Of a stretch of DNA of 64,000 nucleotides, positions 52,854 through 60,847 are shown in pieces. The notes beneath the pieces were generated by a model that saw nothing but the letters and a program-made list of their open reading frames with translations, was not told the origin of the DNA and did no database searches. Source of the DNA: Aeromicrobium sp. (GTDB lineage Bacteria; Actinomycetota; Coriobacteriia; Anaerosomatales; Anaerosomataceae); contig JADIIM010000032.1 in assembly GCA_015351705.1 (NCBI GenBank), forward strand, positions 42,501 through 106,500, in the 5' to 3' direction. The translations under genes were made by a program, and so were the position numbers. Every line of letters starts with the position of its first letter. The stretch's first letter is position 1.

Positions 52854-53591
52854 TCACGCGCCGGCCCCGCCGTCGATCCGCTCGATCAACCCCGCAGCGT
52901 ACATGCCGTAGAGGATCTTCGCCGTCTCGAAGTCGTTGTAGCCGGTGAGCTCCGCGAGCTCGGTCACGGACCGGCCGCCATGCAGATAGCACAAGAGCAT
53001 CCACTCGCGCGGCTTGAGATGGATCTCCATCGACTTGTCACCCGGAGCGCCGGCCATCACGAACTCGGTGTCCATCGTCGGGATCTTCTGACGGATCCGG
53101 TCCCACAGCTCAAGCCTGCGCGACGCCTCCATGATGATGTTCTCCACCGACACCGAGATGCCGATGTCCTCATCGTCACACGTCTCATCGGGCTCGAAGC
53201 GTAGCTCGCCCTCGTCCCAACGGAACAGGTCGAAGAGCGTGTCGTTGATCTGCTCCTGGATGAACGCCTCCAGCACGCGTCCGTCGAGATAGCCCTCGTC
53301 GACGAGGATCTGGCCGAGCCGACGGCCCGCCTTCTCCTTCTTCTGGATCTTCTGGAGGCCGAGCGCCTGGCGGAGCTGCTTCTCCGAGATCACGCCCGCC
53401 TTGACCAGACGCCGCCCGAGTGACTCACGATGCCAGTTGGAGCTGGCGAAGAAGACGCGGCCCTTCTTGAAGCAGACCTTGCCCTGGGCGTTGGGGGACT
53501 CCAGATGCAGCGTGCCCGTCTTCCTGCCCGACGCGAGCAGGCGGAACATGTCCGCTATCGAGAAATCCTTGAGGTTGCCCTCGAGAGCCAC
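52854..53591 (-). CDS. PATAN/DUF4388 protein with tandem MshEN-like c-di-GMP motifs
   Basis: About 245 aa, first gene of the chemosensory operon. The N-terminal PATAN/DUF4388 domain (LEGNLKDFSIADMFRLLASG, RKTGTLHLES) is followed by two 24-residue repeats: SLGRRLVKAGVISEKQLRQA with LGLQ (residues 57-80) and RLGQILVDEGYLDGRVLEAF with IQEQ (91-114). Both fit the published MshEN pattern RLGxx-hydrophobic-pair-xxG...L...L..Q almost completely. A C-terminal winged-helix-like segment follows (LKPREWMLLCYLHGGRSVTEL). The start at GTG 53591 is 8 bases after AGGAG; the GTG at 53600 is too close to that site. The likely role is a c-di-GMP-responsive scaffold for the array; this is inference. Confidence 0.82.
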   Translation of the reverse strand: MALEGNLKDFSIADMFRLLASGRKTGTLHLESPNAQGKVCFKKGRVFFASSNWHRESLGRRLVKAGVISEKQLRQALGLQKIQKKEKAGRRLGQILVDEGYLDGRVLEAFIQEQINDTLFDLFRWDEGELRFEPDETCDDEDIGISVSVENIIMEASRRLELWDRIRQKIPTMDTEFVMAGAPGDKSMEIHLKPREWMLLCYLHGGRSVTELAELTGYNDFETAKILYGMYAAGLIERIDGGAGA

Positions 53592-53767
53592 GTAGCGCAC
53601 TCCTGTGGTCGACGCCGATGCGCAGAACGCGCGAACGCAGCCACCCGGGATGGCCGCTGGTCAATCGTAGCACGGGCGGCGGCACTCAGGCAGTGGCTCC
53701 GGCGAGACGCCAGAGCTCTCACGACCCTTCCGACGAGCGGTGAATCAGCCACAGCTTGTGAAAGCAC

Positions 53768-53796
53768 TTGCTTAACTCCTTAAGTTGCCTTACTCT
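53768..53796 (+). promoter_or_regulatory. Promoter of the arsR-dsrE-tusA cluster
   Basis: TTGCTT, 17-bp spacer, TACTCT. A small palindrome (CTTAA-CTCC-TTAAG) fills part of the spacer. The rest of 53601-53837 holds no gene. Confidence 0.6.
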
Positions 53797-53806
53797 CTCT
53801 TCAACA

Positions 53807-53826
53807 ACATTCGCATATTCGAATGT
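53807..53826 (+). promoter_or_regulatory. Palindromic operator for the ArsR-type repressor
   Basis: ACATTCG-CATATT-CGAATGT, a perfect 7+7 inverted repeat placed at about +1 to +20, 11 bases before the regulator start. Size and position fit ArsR/SmtB operators. Confidence 0.7.
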
Positions 53827-53837
53827 GAGGAGCACCC

Positions 53838-54170
53838 GTGGACGATCAGCAGTTCTACTGCCTCCACTCCGAGCTGTGCAAGACGCTCGCGAACGCGAAG
53901 CGTCAGATGATCCTCGGCTCACTGCGTGACACCGAGCTCACCGTGAGCGACCTTCACGCGCGGACGGGCATCCCCCAGGCCACCCTGTCACAGCACCTCG
54001 CCATCCTCCGCGGCGCCGGCGTGGTGCGTGCCAGGCGCGCGGGCACCCACGTCTACTACTCCATCACCAACCCCAAGATCATCCAGGCGTTCGATCTGAT
54101 CACCGAGGTGATGAGAGAGACGCTTGAGGCGCGCCGGGAGACCGTGGACGAGGCGACCGAGAGCGGGTAG
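53838..54170 (+). CDS. ArsR/SmtB-family transcriptional regulator
   Basis: 110-aa winged-helix repressor. The recognition helix is in GIPQATLSQHLAILRGAGVV, with the wing RRAGTHVYYSI. It carries cysteines at 8 and 14 (YCLHSELCK). The ELCVCD metal motif of classic ArsR sensors is absent. A sulfur-cluster context suggests it may sense a sulfur species or thiol redox state through these cysteines, but the pair is not where SqrR/BigR have theirs. The GTG start has GAGGAG upstream. It probably represses itself and the downstream genes through the palindrome at 53807-53826. Confidence 0.88.
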   Translation: MDDQQFYCLHSELCKTLANAKRQMILGSLRDTELTVSDLHARTGIPQATLSQHLAILRGAGVVRARRAGTHVYYSITNPKIIQAFDLITEVMRETLEARRETVDEATESG

Positions 54171-54219
54171 CCGGTCGCCTGAAGGAGCAGATGGTCGGTA
54201 ACCGACGAAGGAGGACGCA

Positions 54220-54702
54220 GTGGGAGACGAAGGCAAGAAGAGCCTGGCGATGGTGGTGATGAGCGGCGACATGGACAAGCTCTTCGGCGCGTTCATCATC
54301 GCCAACGGCGCGGCCGCGATGGGGATGGACGTCACGATGTTCTTCACCTTCTGGGGCCTGCGCGCGATCAAGAAGGACGTGCGCACCGGGAAGACGTTCT
54401 TCGGCAAGATGCTCGGCACGATGTACGGCGGAGACATCACCAAGTCCAACCCGTCCAAGTTCAGCTTCGGCGGTATGGGCCGGTGGATGTTCGGCAAGAT
54501 GATGGGCAAACACAACGTCCAGAAGCTGAACGAGATGCGTGACCTCGCCGTGCAGCTCGGTGTGAACATGTACGGCTGCCAGATGTCGATGGACGTCATG
54601 GAGATCCCGCAGGACGCGTTCATCGATGGCGTCAAGGAGCCGGTGGGCGTGGGCTTCTTCCTCCTCAAAGCGCAGGAAGCCGACGTCCAGCTCTTCATCT
54701 AG
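54220..54702 (+). CDS. DsrE-family (DsrE2-like) sulfur-carrier protein
   Basis: 160 aa, DsrE/DsrF/DrsE2-like fold. KKSLAMVVMSGDMDKLFGAF is the first strand and helix, and the conserved Cys is in MYGCQMSMDVM (Cys120). In known systems this cysteine passes persulfide sulfur between TusA and an enzyme. A Gly/Phe/Met-rich middle (about 60-95) is typical of the DsrE2 form, which is often membrane-associated. GTG start behind GAAGGAGG. It lies between the regulator and tusA. Confidence 0.87.
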   Translation: MGDEGKKSLAMVVMSGDMDKLFGAFIIANGAAAMGMDVTMFFTFWGLRAIKKDVRTGKTFFGKMLGTMYGGDITKSNPSKFSFGGMGRWMFGKMMGKHNVQKLNEMRDLAVQLGVNMYGCQMSMDVMEIPQDAFIDGVKEPVGVGFFLLKAQEADVQLFI

Positions 54703-54791
54703 AGGCGGCATGGCCCGCGGCCGGCCCCGGCCGCGGTCAGGTACGGACCGCACGCAGCCGGGCGTGTGGCCACACGACGAAAGGAACCACC

Positions 54792-55034
54792 ATGTCAGAC
54801 GACGTCAAGGTCGATCTCGAGCTCGATCTCAAGGGCCTCCTCTGCCCGCTTCCGATGGTCAAGGTGAGCCAGAACATCACCAACGTCCCGGTCGGCGGTG
54901 TCATCCGCGCGGTCGCGACCGACCCCGGCGCGATGGCTGATATCCCCGCATGGGCGCAGTCCACCGGCAACGAGGTCCTCTCGGCCGAGAAGGAAGGCGC
55001 CGAGTTCGTCTTCCTCGTGAAGCGCCTGAAGTAG
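54792..55034 (+). CDS. tusA: TusA-family sulfur-carrier protein
   Basis: 80 aa. The sulfur-carrying motif is LLCPLPMVK with Cys18, and the rest is the usual two-layer fold (GGVIRAVATDPGAMADIPAW). TusA proteins receive persulfide from desulfurases or rhodaneses and hand it to DsrE-type partners. It is adjacent to a DsrE-like gene, which supports a relay. Confidence 0.92.
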   Translation: MSDDVKVDLELDLKGLLCPLPMVKVSQNITNVPVGGVIRAVATDPGAMADIPAWAQSTGNEVLSAEKEGAEFVFLVKRLK

Positions 55035-55055
55035 CGAGAGGACCGGGTAGACACC

Positions 55056-55775
55056 ATGGACACCTACCTCTGGATCACCTCGGTCGCCGGGGTGTACGTG
55101 GCGGGCGTCGTCTTCGTGGCCGGGATCGGCTGGCGCATCTACGAGTGGGCCACCACGCCGAAGTCCCCCGTGCGGCTGGGGATGTTCCCGAAGCCAGCGA
55201 CCACAGGCGGCCGCGTCGCCAAGATGCTCACCGATACGCTCGTTGCCCCGCACGCTGCCCGCATCGAACCGCGCATGTGGTTCTTCGCGATGATGTTCCA
55301 CGTGGCAGCGCTCGCGGCGTTCGTCGGCCACCTGCGCATCGTGCAGGAGTATCCGCTCCTCCCCGACCTGCTCGGCGCCGAGGGCATGAACGCCTTCGCG
55401 GCGTGGGCCGGTGGGATCGCGGGCACGCTCATGATGATCGCGGTGCTCTACTGGATCGGGCGGCGCACCTTCGGGCCGTTCAAGAACCTATCGGTGCCCG
55501 AAGACTACCTGCTGCTCGCACTCCTTCTCGGCGTCATCATCATGGGCAACCACATGCGGTTCTTCGGCCACGTGCACGCCGCCGAGTACCGTGAGTGGTT
55601 CCAGAGCCTGCTCGCGTTCCGCCCGCACGTACCCGACGCCATCAGCAACAGCAACGTGGGTTGGTCGCTCGGAACGCACATGCTCTTCGTGAACGCGCTG
55701 CTGATCTACTTCCCGTTCAGCAAGCTCGTGCACACCATCGGCTCATTCGCCGCGAACTACGCGAGGAGTGAATGA
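55056..55775 (+). CDS. NarI/DsrM/HdrE-like membrane cytochrome b
   Basis: 239-aa integral membrane protein with about five or six helices. His residues are in helix pairs (His82 and His92 in MMFHVAALAAFVGHL; more in GNHMRFFGHVH and LGTHMLFV), fitting heme b ligation as in NarI-type subunits. It would move electrons between menaquinone and the iron-sulfur protein encoded next, whose start overlaps this stop (ATGA). Confidence 0.85.
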   Translation: MDTYLWITSVAGVYVAGVVFVAGIGWRIYEWATTPKSPVRLGMFPKPATTGGRVAKMLTDTLVAPHAARIEPRMWFFAMMFHVAALAAFVGHLRIVQEYPLLPDLLGAEGMNAFAAWAGGIAGTLMMIAVLYWIGRRTFGPFKNLSVPEDYLLLALLLGVIIMGNHMRFFGHVHAAEYREWFQSLLAFRPHVPDAISNSNVGWSLGTHMLFVNALLIYFPFSKLVHTIGSFAANYARSE

Positions 55776-57070
55776 CGATGGAGGCACAGCAGCTGACCAC
55801 ACTCACGGGCGTCATCGATAAGAAGATGAACCGCCAGCTCAAGCAGTACATGGACATCTGCGCGCGCTGTGCGATCTGCAAGGACGCGTGCCACCAGTAC
55901 GTGGGCACCGGGGACTTCACGTATCTCCCCGCCCGCCGCGCCGAGCTCATCCGCCAGATCTACAAGAAGTACTTCGACAAGGCGGGGCGGTTCGTGCCGG
56001 CGCTGTACGAGGCGCGGGACCCGGACGAGAACCTGCTCGATGAGCTCTATGAGTCCACGTATGCGTGCACGGGCTGCCGCCGCTGCATGTACTACTGCCC
56101 GTTCTCCATCGACACCGCCTGGATCCTCTCGGTGGCCAAGGCGATCCTGATCGCCGCTGGCCGCGGGAACGAGATGCTCGGCCAGCTCGCCGACGCCGCC
56201 ATCTTCAAGGGCGACAACGCCGCGATGTTCGAGGGCGTCATGCTGAGCGGTTTCGAAGACATCTCCGAGGAGGTCCGCGCGATCACGGGCAACCCCGAGC
56301 ACCAGGTGCACGTGAACAAGGAGGGCGCCGACATCCTGTACGTGGCGCTCGCCGGTGCGCACTCCATCCGCCCGGCGGCCGTCATCTTCGAGGAGGCCGG
56401 CGAGAGCTGGACCATCTCGATGTTCGAGGCCGCCAACTACGGCTACTTCTATGGCGATGCCGAGAAGGCCCGGCTGATCACGAAGCGCTACATCGACGAG
56501 GCCAAGCGCCTCGGCGTGAAGGAGATCGTGGTACCCGAGTGCGGGCACGCCTATCGCGTTGCCGAGATCTTCTACGAGGCCTGGTCCGGTGAGCCGATGC
56601 CGTTCAAGGTGAGCCACATCCTCGAGAAGGTCGATGAGTACATCAAAGCCGGCCGCATCACCGTCGACCGCGACAAGATCGATGGCACGGTCACCTACCA
56701 CGACCCGTGCCAGATCGGGCGCAACGGCGGTGTTTTCGACGCACCGCGCGACATCGTACGCGCGGTCACCAGCCGTTTCGTCGAGCTCACGCCCAACCGC
56801 GAGCAGCAGTGGTGCTGCGGCGGTGGCGGCGGGATCGTGGCCATGGAGGAGTTCAAGGACGTCCGCCTGAAGTCAGGCGGCAAGAAGGTCGAGCAACTCA
56901 AGGCGAGCGGGGCAAGCGTGCTCGCGTGCCCGTGTGAGAACTGCAGGCTCCAGATCGAGGAACTCAACGAGGTGCACGGCCTGGGGCTCGAGGTCTGGCA
57001 GGTGATCGACCTGGTTGTGGCGGCGATGCCGTTCAAGGCCACTCCGGAGGCGGATGCGGCTACCATGTAG
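55772..57070 (+). CDS. DsrK/HdrD-like iron-sulfur protein
   Basis: 432 aa. Two [4Fe-4S] sites are at Cys30-33-36-40 and Cys99-102-105-109. Two CCG-type regions follow: HDPCQIG (Cys313) and WCCGGGGG (Cys348-349) with CPCENC (Cys386, 388, 391). In HdrD and DsrK such regions bind the unusual [4Fe-4S] cluster that splits a disulfide. With the overlapping cytochrome gene it forms a DsrMK/HdrED-type membrane module. The physiological disulfide is unknown; nearby DsrE and TusA suggest a sulfur-carrier persulfide or trisulfide. Confidence 0.9.
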   Translation: MTMEAQQLTTLTGVIDKKMNRQLKQYMDICARCAICKDACHQYVGTGDFTYLPARRAELIRQIYKKYFDKAGRFVPALYEARDPDENLLDELYESTYACTGCRRCMYYCPFSIDTAWILSVAKAILIAAGRGNEMLGQLADAAIFKGDNAAMFEGVMLSGFEDISEEVRAITGNPEHQVHVNKEGADILYVALAGAHSIRPAAVIFEEAGESWTISMFEAANYGYFYGDAEKARLITKRYIDEAKRLGVKEIVVPECGHAYRVAEIFYEAWSGEPMPFKVSHILEKVDEYIKAGRITVDRDKIDGTVTYHDPCQIGRNGGVFDAPRDIVRAVTSRFVELTPNREQQWCCGGGGGIVAMEEFKDVRLKSGGKKVEQLKASGASVLACPCENCRLQIEELNEVHGLGLEVWQVIDLVVAAMPFKATPEADAATM

Positions 57071-57072
57071 CC

Positions 57073-58701
57073 ATGGACTCCCACCGGAGACGACCCGCGC
57101 GACGCCGGCCTGTCCGGCAGACCCGCGTACCGGGGGGCGCGCTGAGCGCCCCCCGGCCGCATCGCGCGCCACGAGGATCCCGGAGGCTGCCGCTTCCCGT
57201 GGTGGTGCTTGCGGCGGTCGCGGTAGGAAGCCTCGTCCTGTTCCGTGCGCTCACCGGGTCTCCTTCTGTTGCCGAGTCGCCGGAGACGCCGACGGGCGAG
57301 TTGCTGAATGCGCAGCACGCGGAGAACGTCACCCTCGCCTACCCCACCTATCTCGGCGGACCGCGCCGCGAGAGCGGCGGCAGGCCACCAGGCCCCGACT
57401 CGCTCGATCTGGTGTGGAAGGTCGAGATCGGCGCGGGCACGACCGCACGGGTGAGCGACGGCCGACTCGTGTACTGGTCGGGCACCGGTTGGACCGGTCA
57501 GCCGACGCTCACATACGACGGCGGCCGCCCGTGGCTCGTCATCGGCGGCTACGATCACGGACTGCGCCGCATCGCCGCCGACACGGGAGAGGTGGCGTGG
57601 CGTACCGCGCTCGACGACGTGATCAAAGGCACCAACACCGTGTACTACGAGCCCACCCGGCCCCAGGGCGACCGACTCGTGGTGGTCACCGGGTCGCGAC
57701 GCGGCAACGGCCTCGCACTCGGCGATCCGGCGATCGCCCCGCTGCGGGCGTTCGCTTTCTCAAGCGGCGAGGAGATCTGGCGCCTGCCGGTGCCCCGCAC
57801 GGCATGCTACAGCCAGGACGTGGACGCTAGTCCGCTGCGCATCGACGGCCACCTGATCGTCGCTCTCGAGCCCGGATACGTGCTCGCGCTCGACACCGCG
57901 CACCTCGTCCCCGGGCCGGGAGGGCATCCGATGCCCTCGGTCGTGACGACCTCACCGTTGCTCTACGCCCCGGAAGACGTGCTGACGCGCGCCGGGAGAC
58001 AGGGCAGCAACGTCGTCCTCGAAGGGTCGCCCGCGCTGCTCGGCGACCGCATCTACATCGCATCGAGCGCCGGGCACGTCTACGGACTGAACCGCTCGAC
58101 ACTCGCGATCGAGTGGGACTTCGTGGCCGGCGGCGACCTGGACAGCACCGCCGTGGTTACCCCCGACGGGCGACTGCTCGTCGGTATGGAGCGCCAGTAT
58201 GTGGATCACGGTGGTGTGTACATGCTCGATCCCGGAAGGACACCTGAAGACGCTGTGGTGTGGTTCTTCCCCACCAAGGACGCAGGCATCGGTGAGTGGG
58301 GCGGCGGCGTGGTCGGCTCGGTGGCGATCCATCCCTCAGCGCCGCTCGCGGCGTTCTGCAGCGTTGACGGCAACGTCTACGTCGTGCGCACTGACGTTAC
58401 CGACGGCGAGAGCCCCGATCCCAGCAGCAGTGCCACCCTGCCCCGGCCGGTCCTCGTGTTCCAGGACGACATCGGCGGCAGCATCTCGACGCCCGTGTTC
58501 GTGGGCGATCGGATGGTGGCCGCCGGACTCGACCGCACGGTCCACCTGTACCGTGTCATCGCCGAGGGCAGCGACTATGAACTGGAGGAGATGGACACGT
58601 TCATCGCCGAGGGGCCGTTCGAGTCCACACCGCTCGTCTGGGACGGGCGCGTATACATCGGCTGCCGCGACGGCTACCTCTACTGCCTCGGCTCGCGGTG
58701 A
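57073..58701 (+). CDS. Membrane-anchored PQQ-like beta-propeller protein
   Basis: 542 aa. An Arg/Pro-rich cytoplasmic N-terminus is followed by a single helix at about 40-60 (PVVVLAAVAVGSLVLFRAL), then WD/PQQ-like repeats (DTGEVAWRT, SSGEEIWRLPV, STLAIEWDF, DGYLYCLGS), so the propeller faces outside. No cofactor ligand set is evident; it is probably a structural or sensing propeller. It begins 2 bases after the HdrD-like stop and could be co-transcribed, though its function need not be shared. Confidence 0.8.
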   Translation: MDSHRRRPARRRPVRQTRVPGGALSAPRPHRAPRGSRRLPLPVVVLAAVAVGSLVLFRALTGSPSVAESPETPTGELLNAQHAENVTLAYPTYLGGPRRESGGRPPGPDSLDLVWKVEIGAGTTARVSDGRLVYWSGTGWTGQPTLTYDGGRPWLVIGGYDHGLRRIAADTGEVAWRTALDDVIKGTNTVYYEPTRPQGDRLVVVTGSRRGNGLALGDPAIAPLRAFAFSSGEEIWRLPVPRTACYSQDVDASPLRIDGHLIVALEPGYVLALDTAHLVPGPGGHPMPSVVTTSPLLYAPEDVLTRAGRQGSNVVLEGSPALLGDRIYIASSAGHVYGLNRSTLAIEWDFVAGGDLDSTAVVTPDGRLLVGMERQYVDHGGVYMLDPGRTPEDAVVWFFPTKDAGIGEWGGGVVGSVAIHPSAPLAAFCSVDGNVYVVRTDVTDGESPDPSSSATLPRPVLVFQDDIGGSISTPVFVGDRMVAAGLDRTVHLYRVIAEGSDYELEEMDTFIAEGPFESTPLVWDGRVYIGCRDGYLYCLGSR

Positions 58702-58710
58702 GCGAGCACG

Positions 58711-59541
58711 CTAGACCGCCCGCGCCGCGGCCAACGCGGTCACCAGCCCGGAGACCTCGCGTTCGGTGGTGATGCCGCCGTCATCGGCGACCAGCAGACC
58801 GCCGGCGCGTGCGAGCACACCGATCGTGCTGCCGAGCGCCTCTGCGCGAGCGGCATTGCCGAGCTCGCCGGTGAGCAGTCCGCCGACGACCACGAGGCCC
58901 GCGTCCCGGGCCGCCCAGAACAACCGGTCGAACGCCTCGAAGCCCAGCCCGCCGCCCGCGTGGACGCCCGCGAACCCCGCGCGCGCGATCGCCGGCAGGA
59001 GCGGCCGGATGTCGCCGTCGGAGTGAAGGATCGCGGGCATGCTGAGCGAGGATGCGGTCTCGACCAGGCGCGTGTAGCGCGGCATCAGCTCGGCGATCAC
59101 GAAGTCAGGCGCGACGAGCGGTCCGTCGGTGCCGGCCAGGTCCTCGGCGAGCACGAGCACGCGTGCGCCGAGGCGCGCACCACGCTGCACCTCGACCGCG
59201 AGCGCGTCGAGACGCTCGTCCAGTTCGGCGCCGACCTGTTCGGGCTGGGTGAGCGTGGCGCGCAGGCCGTCGAGCGCCCCGCGCGCGTCGATGACCGGCC
59301 ACAGCGGGCCGGAGACCGACCAGAACGGTGCGAACCCCGCCTCGGCTAGCTGCCCGACCGCGTCCTCGGCCCACGGGCGCTCCGCGGGAATGAACGCGAA
59401 CGAGGCCTTGAGGGCGTGGCACGCCTCCAGACGGTCGGCGACCGGATCGCGTGTGGCGCCGACGACCGGGCCCAAGACGCCCTCGGGCAGGAACGTCAGG
59501 CCGAAGGGAAACGGCGAGCCGCCGACGGGCAGACGCTGCAT
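58711..59541 (-). CDS. Uroporphyrinogen decarboxylase (URO-D)-like protein
   Basis: 276 aa, shorter than true HemE. The fold is suggested by FIPAERPWAEDAV, MPAILHSDGDIRPLLPAIARAGF (the H-S-D/C-G-D region of URO-D and MtaA-type methyltransferases) and a C-terminal Gly-rich barrel end. No heme or methyltransferase gene is adjacent, so the substrate is unknown. It is followed on the same strand by no partner; the exporter gene is 3 bases upstream. Confidence 0.65.
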   Translation of the reverse strand: MQRLPVGGSPFPFGLTFLPEGVLGPVVGATRDPVADRLEACHALKASFAFIPAERPWAEDAVGQLAEAGFAPFWSVSGPLWPVIDARGALDGLRATLTQPEQVGAELDERLDALAVEVQRGARLGARVLVLAEDLAGTDGPLVAPDFVIAELMPRYTRLVETASSLSMPAILHSDGDIRPLLPAIARAGFAGVHAGGGLGFEAFDRLFWAARDAGLVVVGGLLTGELGNAARAEALGSTIGVLARAGGLLVADDGGITTEREVSGLVTALAAARAV

Positions 59542-59544
59542 CGG

Positions 59545-60009
59545 CTACATGCTCCTGATGCCGAAGCCCACGAGCTCCGAGAGCGCCCAGACGATGAAGA
59601 AGGCGCTCGTCACGCCCAGCGACACCGCGAGGAACGCGCGCTTGGGCTCCATGTCGAGCAGCCAGGCGGCAGCCGTTCCCGCGTAGGCGCCGGTGCCGGG
59701 CAGCGGGATGGCCACGAAGACCGCGAGCCCCCAGAAGCCGTACTTCTCCACGAGCGGGTGGGCCTTGGCGCGGATCTTCTCGAACTTGCGGTGCAGCCAA
59801 CCGCCTTCAGGGAACCGCTCGTAGACGAACTCGAGGAAGTAGAAGCCGGGCCAGAAGATCGCGAGGCTCGCGGCATAGATGATGGGCAGGTAGACCTGCT
59901 CGCCGGCGGCCACCGCCCACGGGATGGCCGCGCGCAGTTCGATCGTAGGGATCCAGGAGACGAAGACGTACTTGAGCCATGCGGGCAGACCTGCGAGGAA
60001 CTCGGGCAT
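59545..60009 (-). CDS. Small multidrug export family membrane protein (COG2426-like)
   Basis: 154 aa with about four helices. The conserved SWIPTIELRAAIPWA and AIPLPGTGAYAGT segments match the small multidrug export family. Export function in this family is mostly by name; the substrate is unknown. Confidence 0.78.
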   Translation of the reverse strand: MPEFLAGLPAWLKYVFVSWIPTIELRAAIPWAVAAGEQVYLPIIYAASLAIFWPGFYFLEFVYERFPEGGWLHRKFEKIRAKAHPLVEKYGFWGLAVFVAIPLPGTGAYAGTAAAWLLDMEPKRAFLAVSLGVTSAFFIVWALSELVGFGIRSM

Positions 60010-60012
60010 CGT

Positions 60013-60387
60013 TCACCTTTCAGGGGCGAAGACGGCGTAGATGCGCTCCACCTCGGAGCGCCAGTACGCCTCACGGTCGGAGACATCGCGGCCGAGGCGG
60101 GCGGCGTTGCGGAAGTAGCCGTCACCCGGCATGCTGGTGTCGGCACGGACCACGAGCGAAGCGAGCATGATGCCATGCGCCGTGTCGGCCTCGGTGCAGA
60201 TCTCGTTCAGGAATCCCATGATCGCCCAGGAGCGCGGCTTGAGCTCGATGGCGGTCACGGCCCGGCAAACCTCGGCGTAGGTGATCGTGCCACGCTCTCG
60301 CGCGCGCTGTTCGAGCAGCGCGTTGGCCTGGGCCTTGGCCGTCTCCCAAGCCTCGGCCGGGAAGCCGTATCGGGTGTTCTCGGGCAT
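60013..60387 (-). CDS. Conserved hypothetical protein, 124 aa
   Basis: Soluble alpha/beta protein. ITYAEVCRAVTAIELKPRSW looks like a small winged or helix-turn-helix module, followed by LNEICTEADTAHGIMLASL and VVRADTSMPGDGYF. The last segment recurs in actinobacterial proteins that pair it with nuclease-like parts, but no nuclease motif is here. Ends 3 bases before the exporter gene. Function unknown. Confidence 0.6.
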   Translation of the reverse strand: MPENTRYGFPAEAWETAKAQANALLEQRARERGTITYAEVCRAVTAIELKPRSWAIMGFLNEICTEADTAHGIMLASLVVRADTSMPGDGYFRNAARLGRDVSDREAYWRSEVERIYAVFAPER

Positions 60388-60428
60388 GGACGGAGTATGC
60401 CATAGGAGCGGAGTAGAATGACGAAGCG

Positions 60429-60794
60429 ATGGAGACCCGTTACGACATACCCGCCGACGACCACGCGCTGCTCGCCGAGTGCGACGTGTGGGTGTTCCGC
60501 GCCACCGGCCCCGGCGGCCAGGGCGTCAACACCACCGACAGCGCCGTTCGCCTGCGCCACCGGCCGAGCGGGATCACGGTCGTGTGCCGACGCGAGCGCA
60601 GTCAGCTGCAGAACAAGCGCGCGTGCCTGGAGCGGCTGCGCGGCAAGCTGGAGGCCCACAACGCCGCGCTCGATGCGCCCGAGCGCGTCCCCACGCGCAA
60701 GAGCCGCAGTGTGAAGGCGCGCCAGGTGGAGGCCAAGCGCAAACGTGCGCGCGTCAAGCGCACGCGCGGCCGGGTGGACGCGGGCGAGGAGTAG
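60429..60794 (+). CDS. Peptide chain release factor-like protein (GGQ domain only)
   Basis: 121 aa. It has the catalytic release-factor domain with GGQ at 29-31 ([17 protein letters not shown]) and a very basic Lys/Arg tail ([20 protein letters not shown]). There is no codon-recognition domain. This matches ArfB/ICT1 or C12orf65-type rescue factors, which release peptides on stalled ribosomes without a stop codon. It is near tmRNA and smpB, so it may be a second rescue route. Confidence 0.88.
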   Translation: METRYDIPADDHALLAECDVWVFRATGPGGQGVNTTDSAVRLRHRPSGITVVCRRERSQLQNKRACLERLRGKLEAHNAALDAPERVPTRKSRSVKARQVEAKRKRARVKRTRGRVDAGEE

Positions 60795-60847
60795 CGGCGG
60801 CAGACCGGTGCTCCGGCTCCGGGCCCGGCTAGGCCCGCGCACGACAA

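Noticed and set aside
53601-53767. Small gene or promoter for the minus-strand che operon in the divergent gap
   Set aside because: TACGAT at 53666-53671 could be a -10 box but has no acceptable -35, and no ORF with a ribosome site is present.
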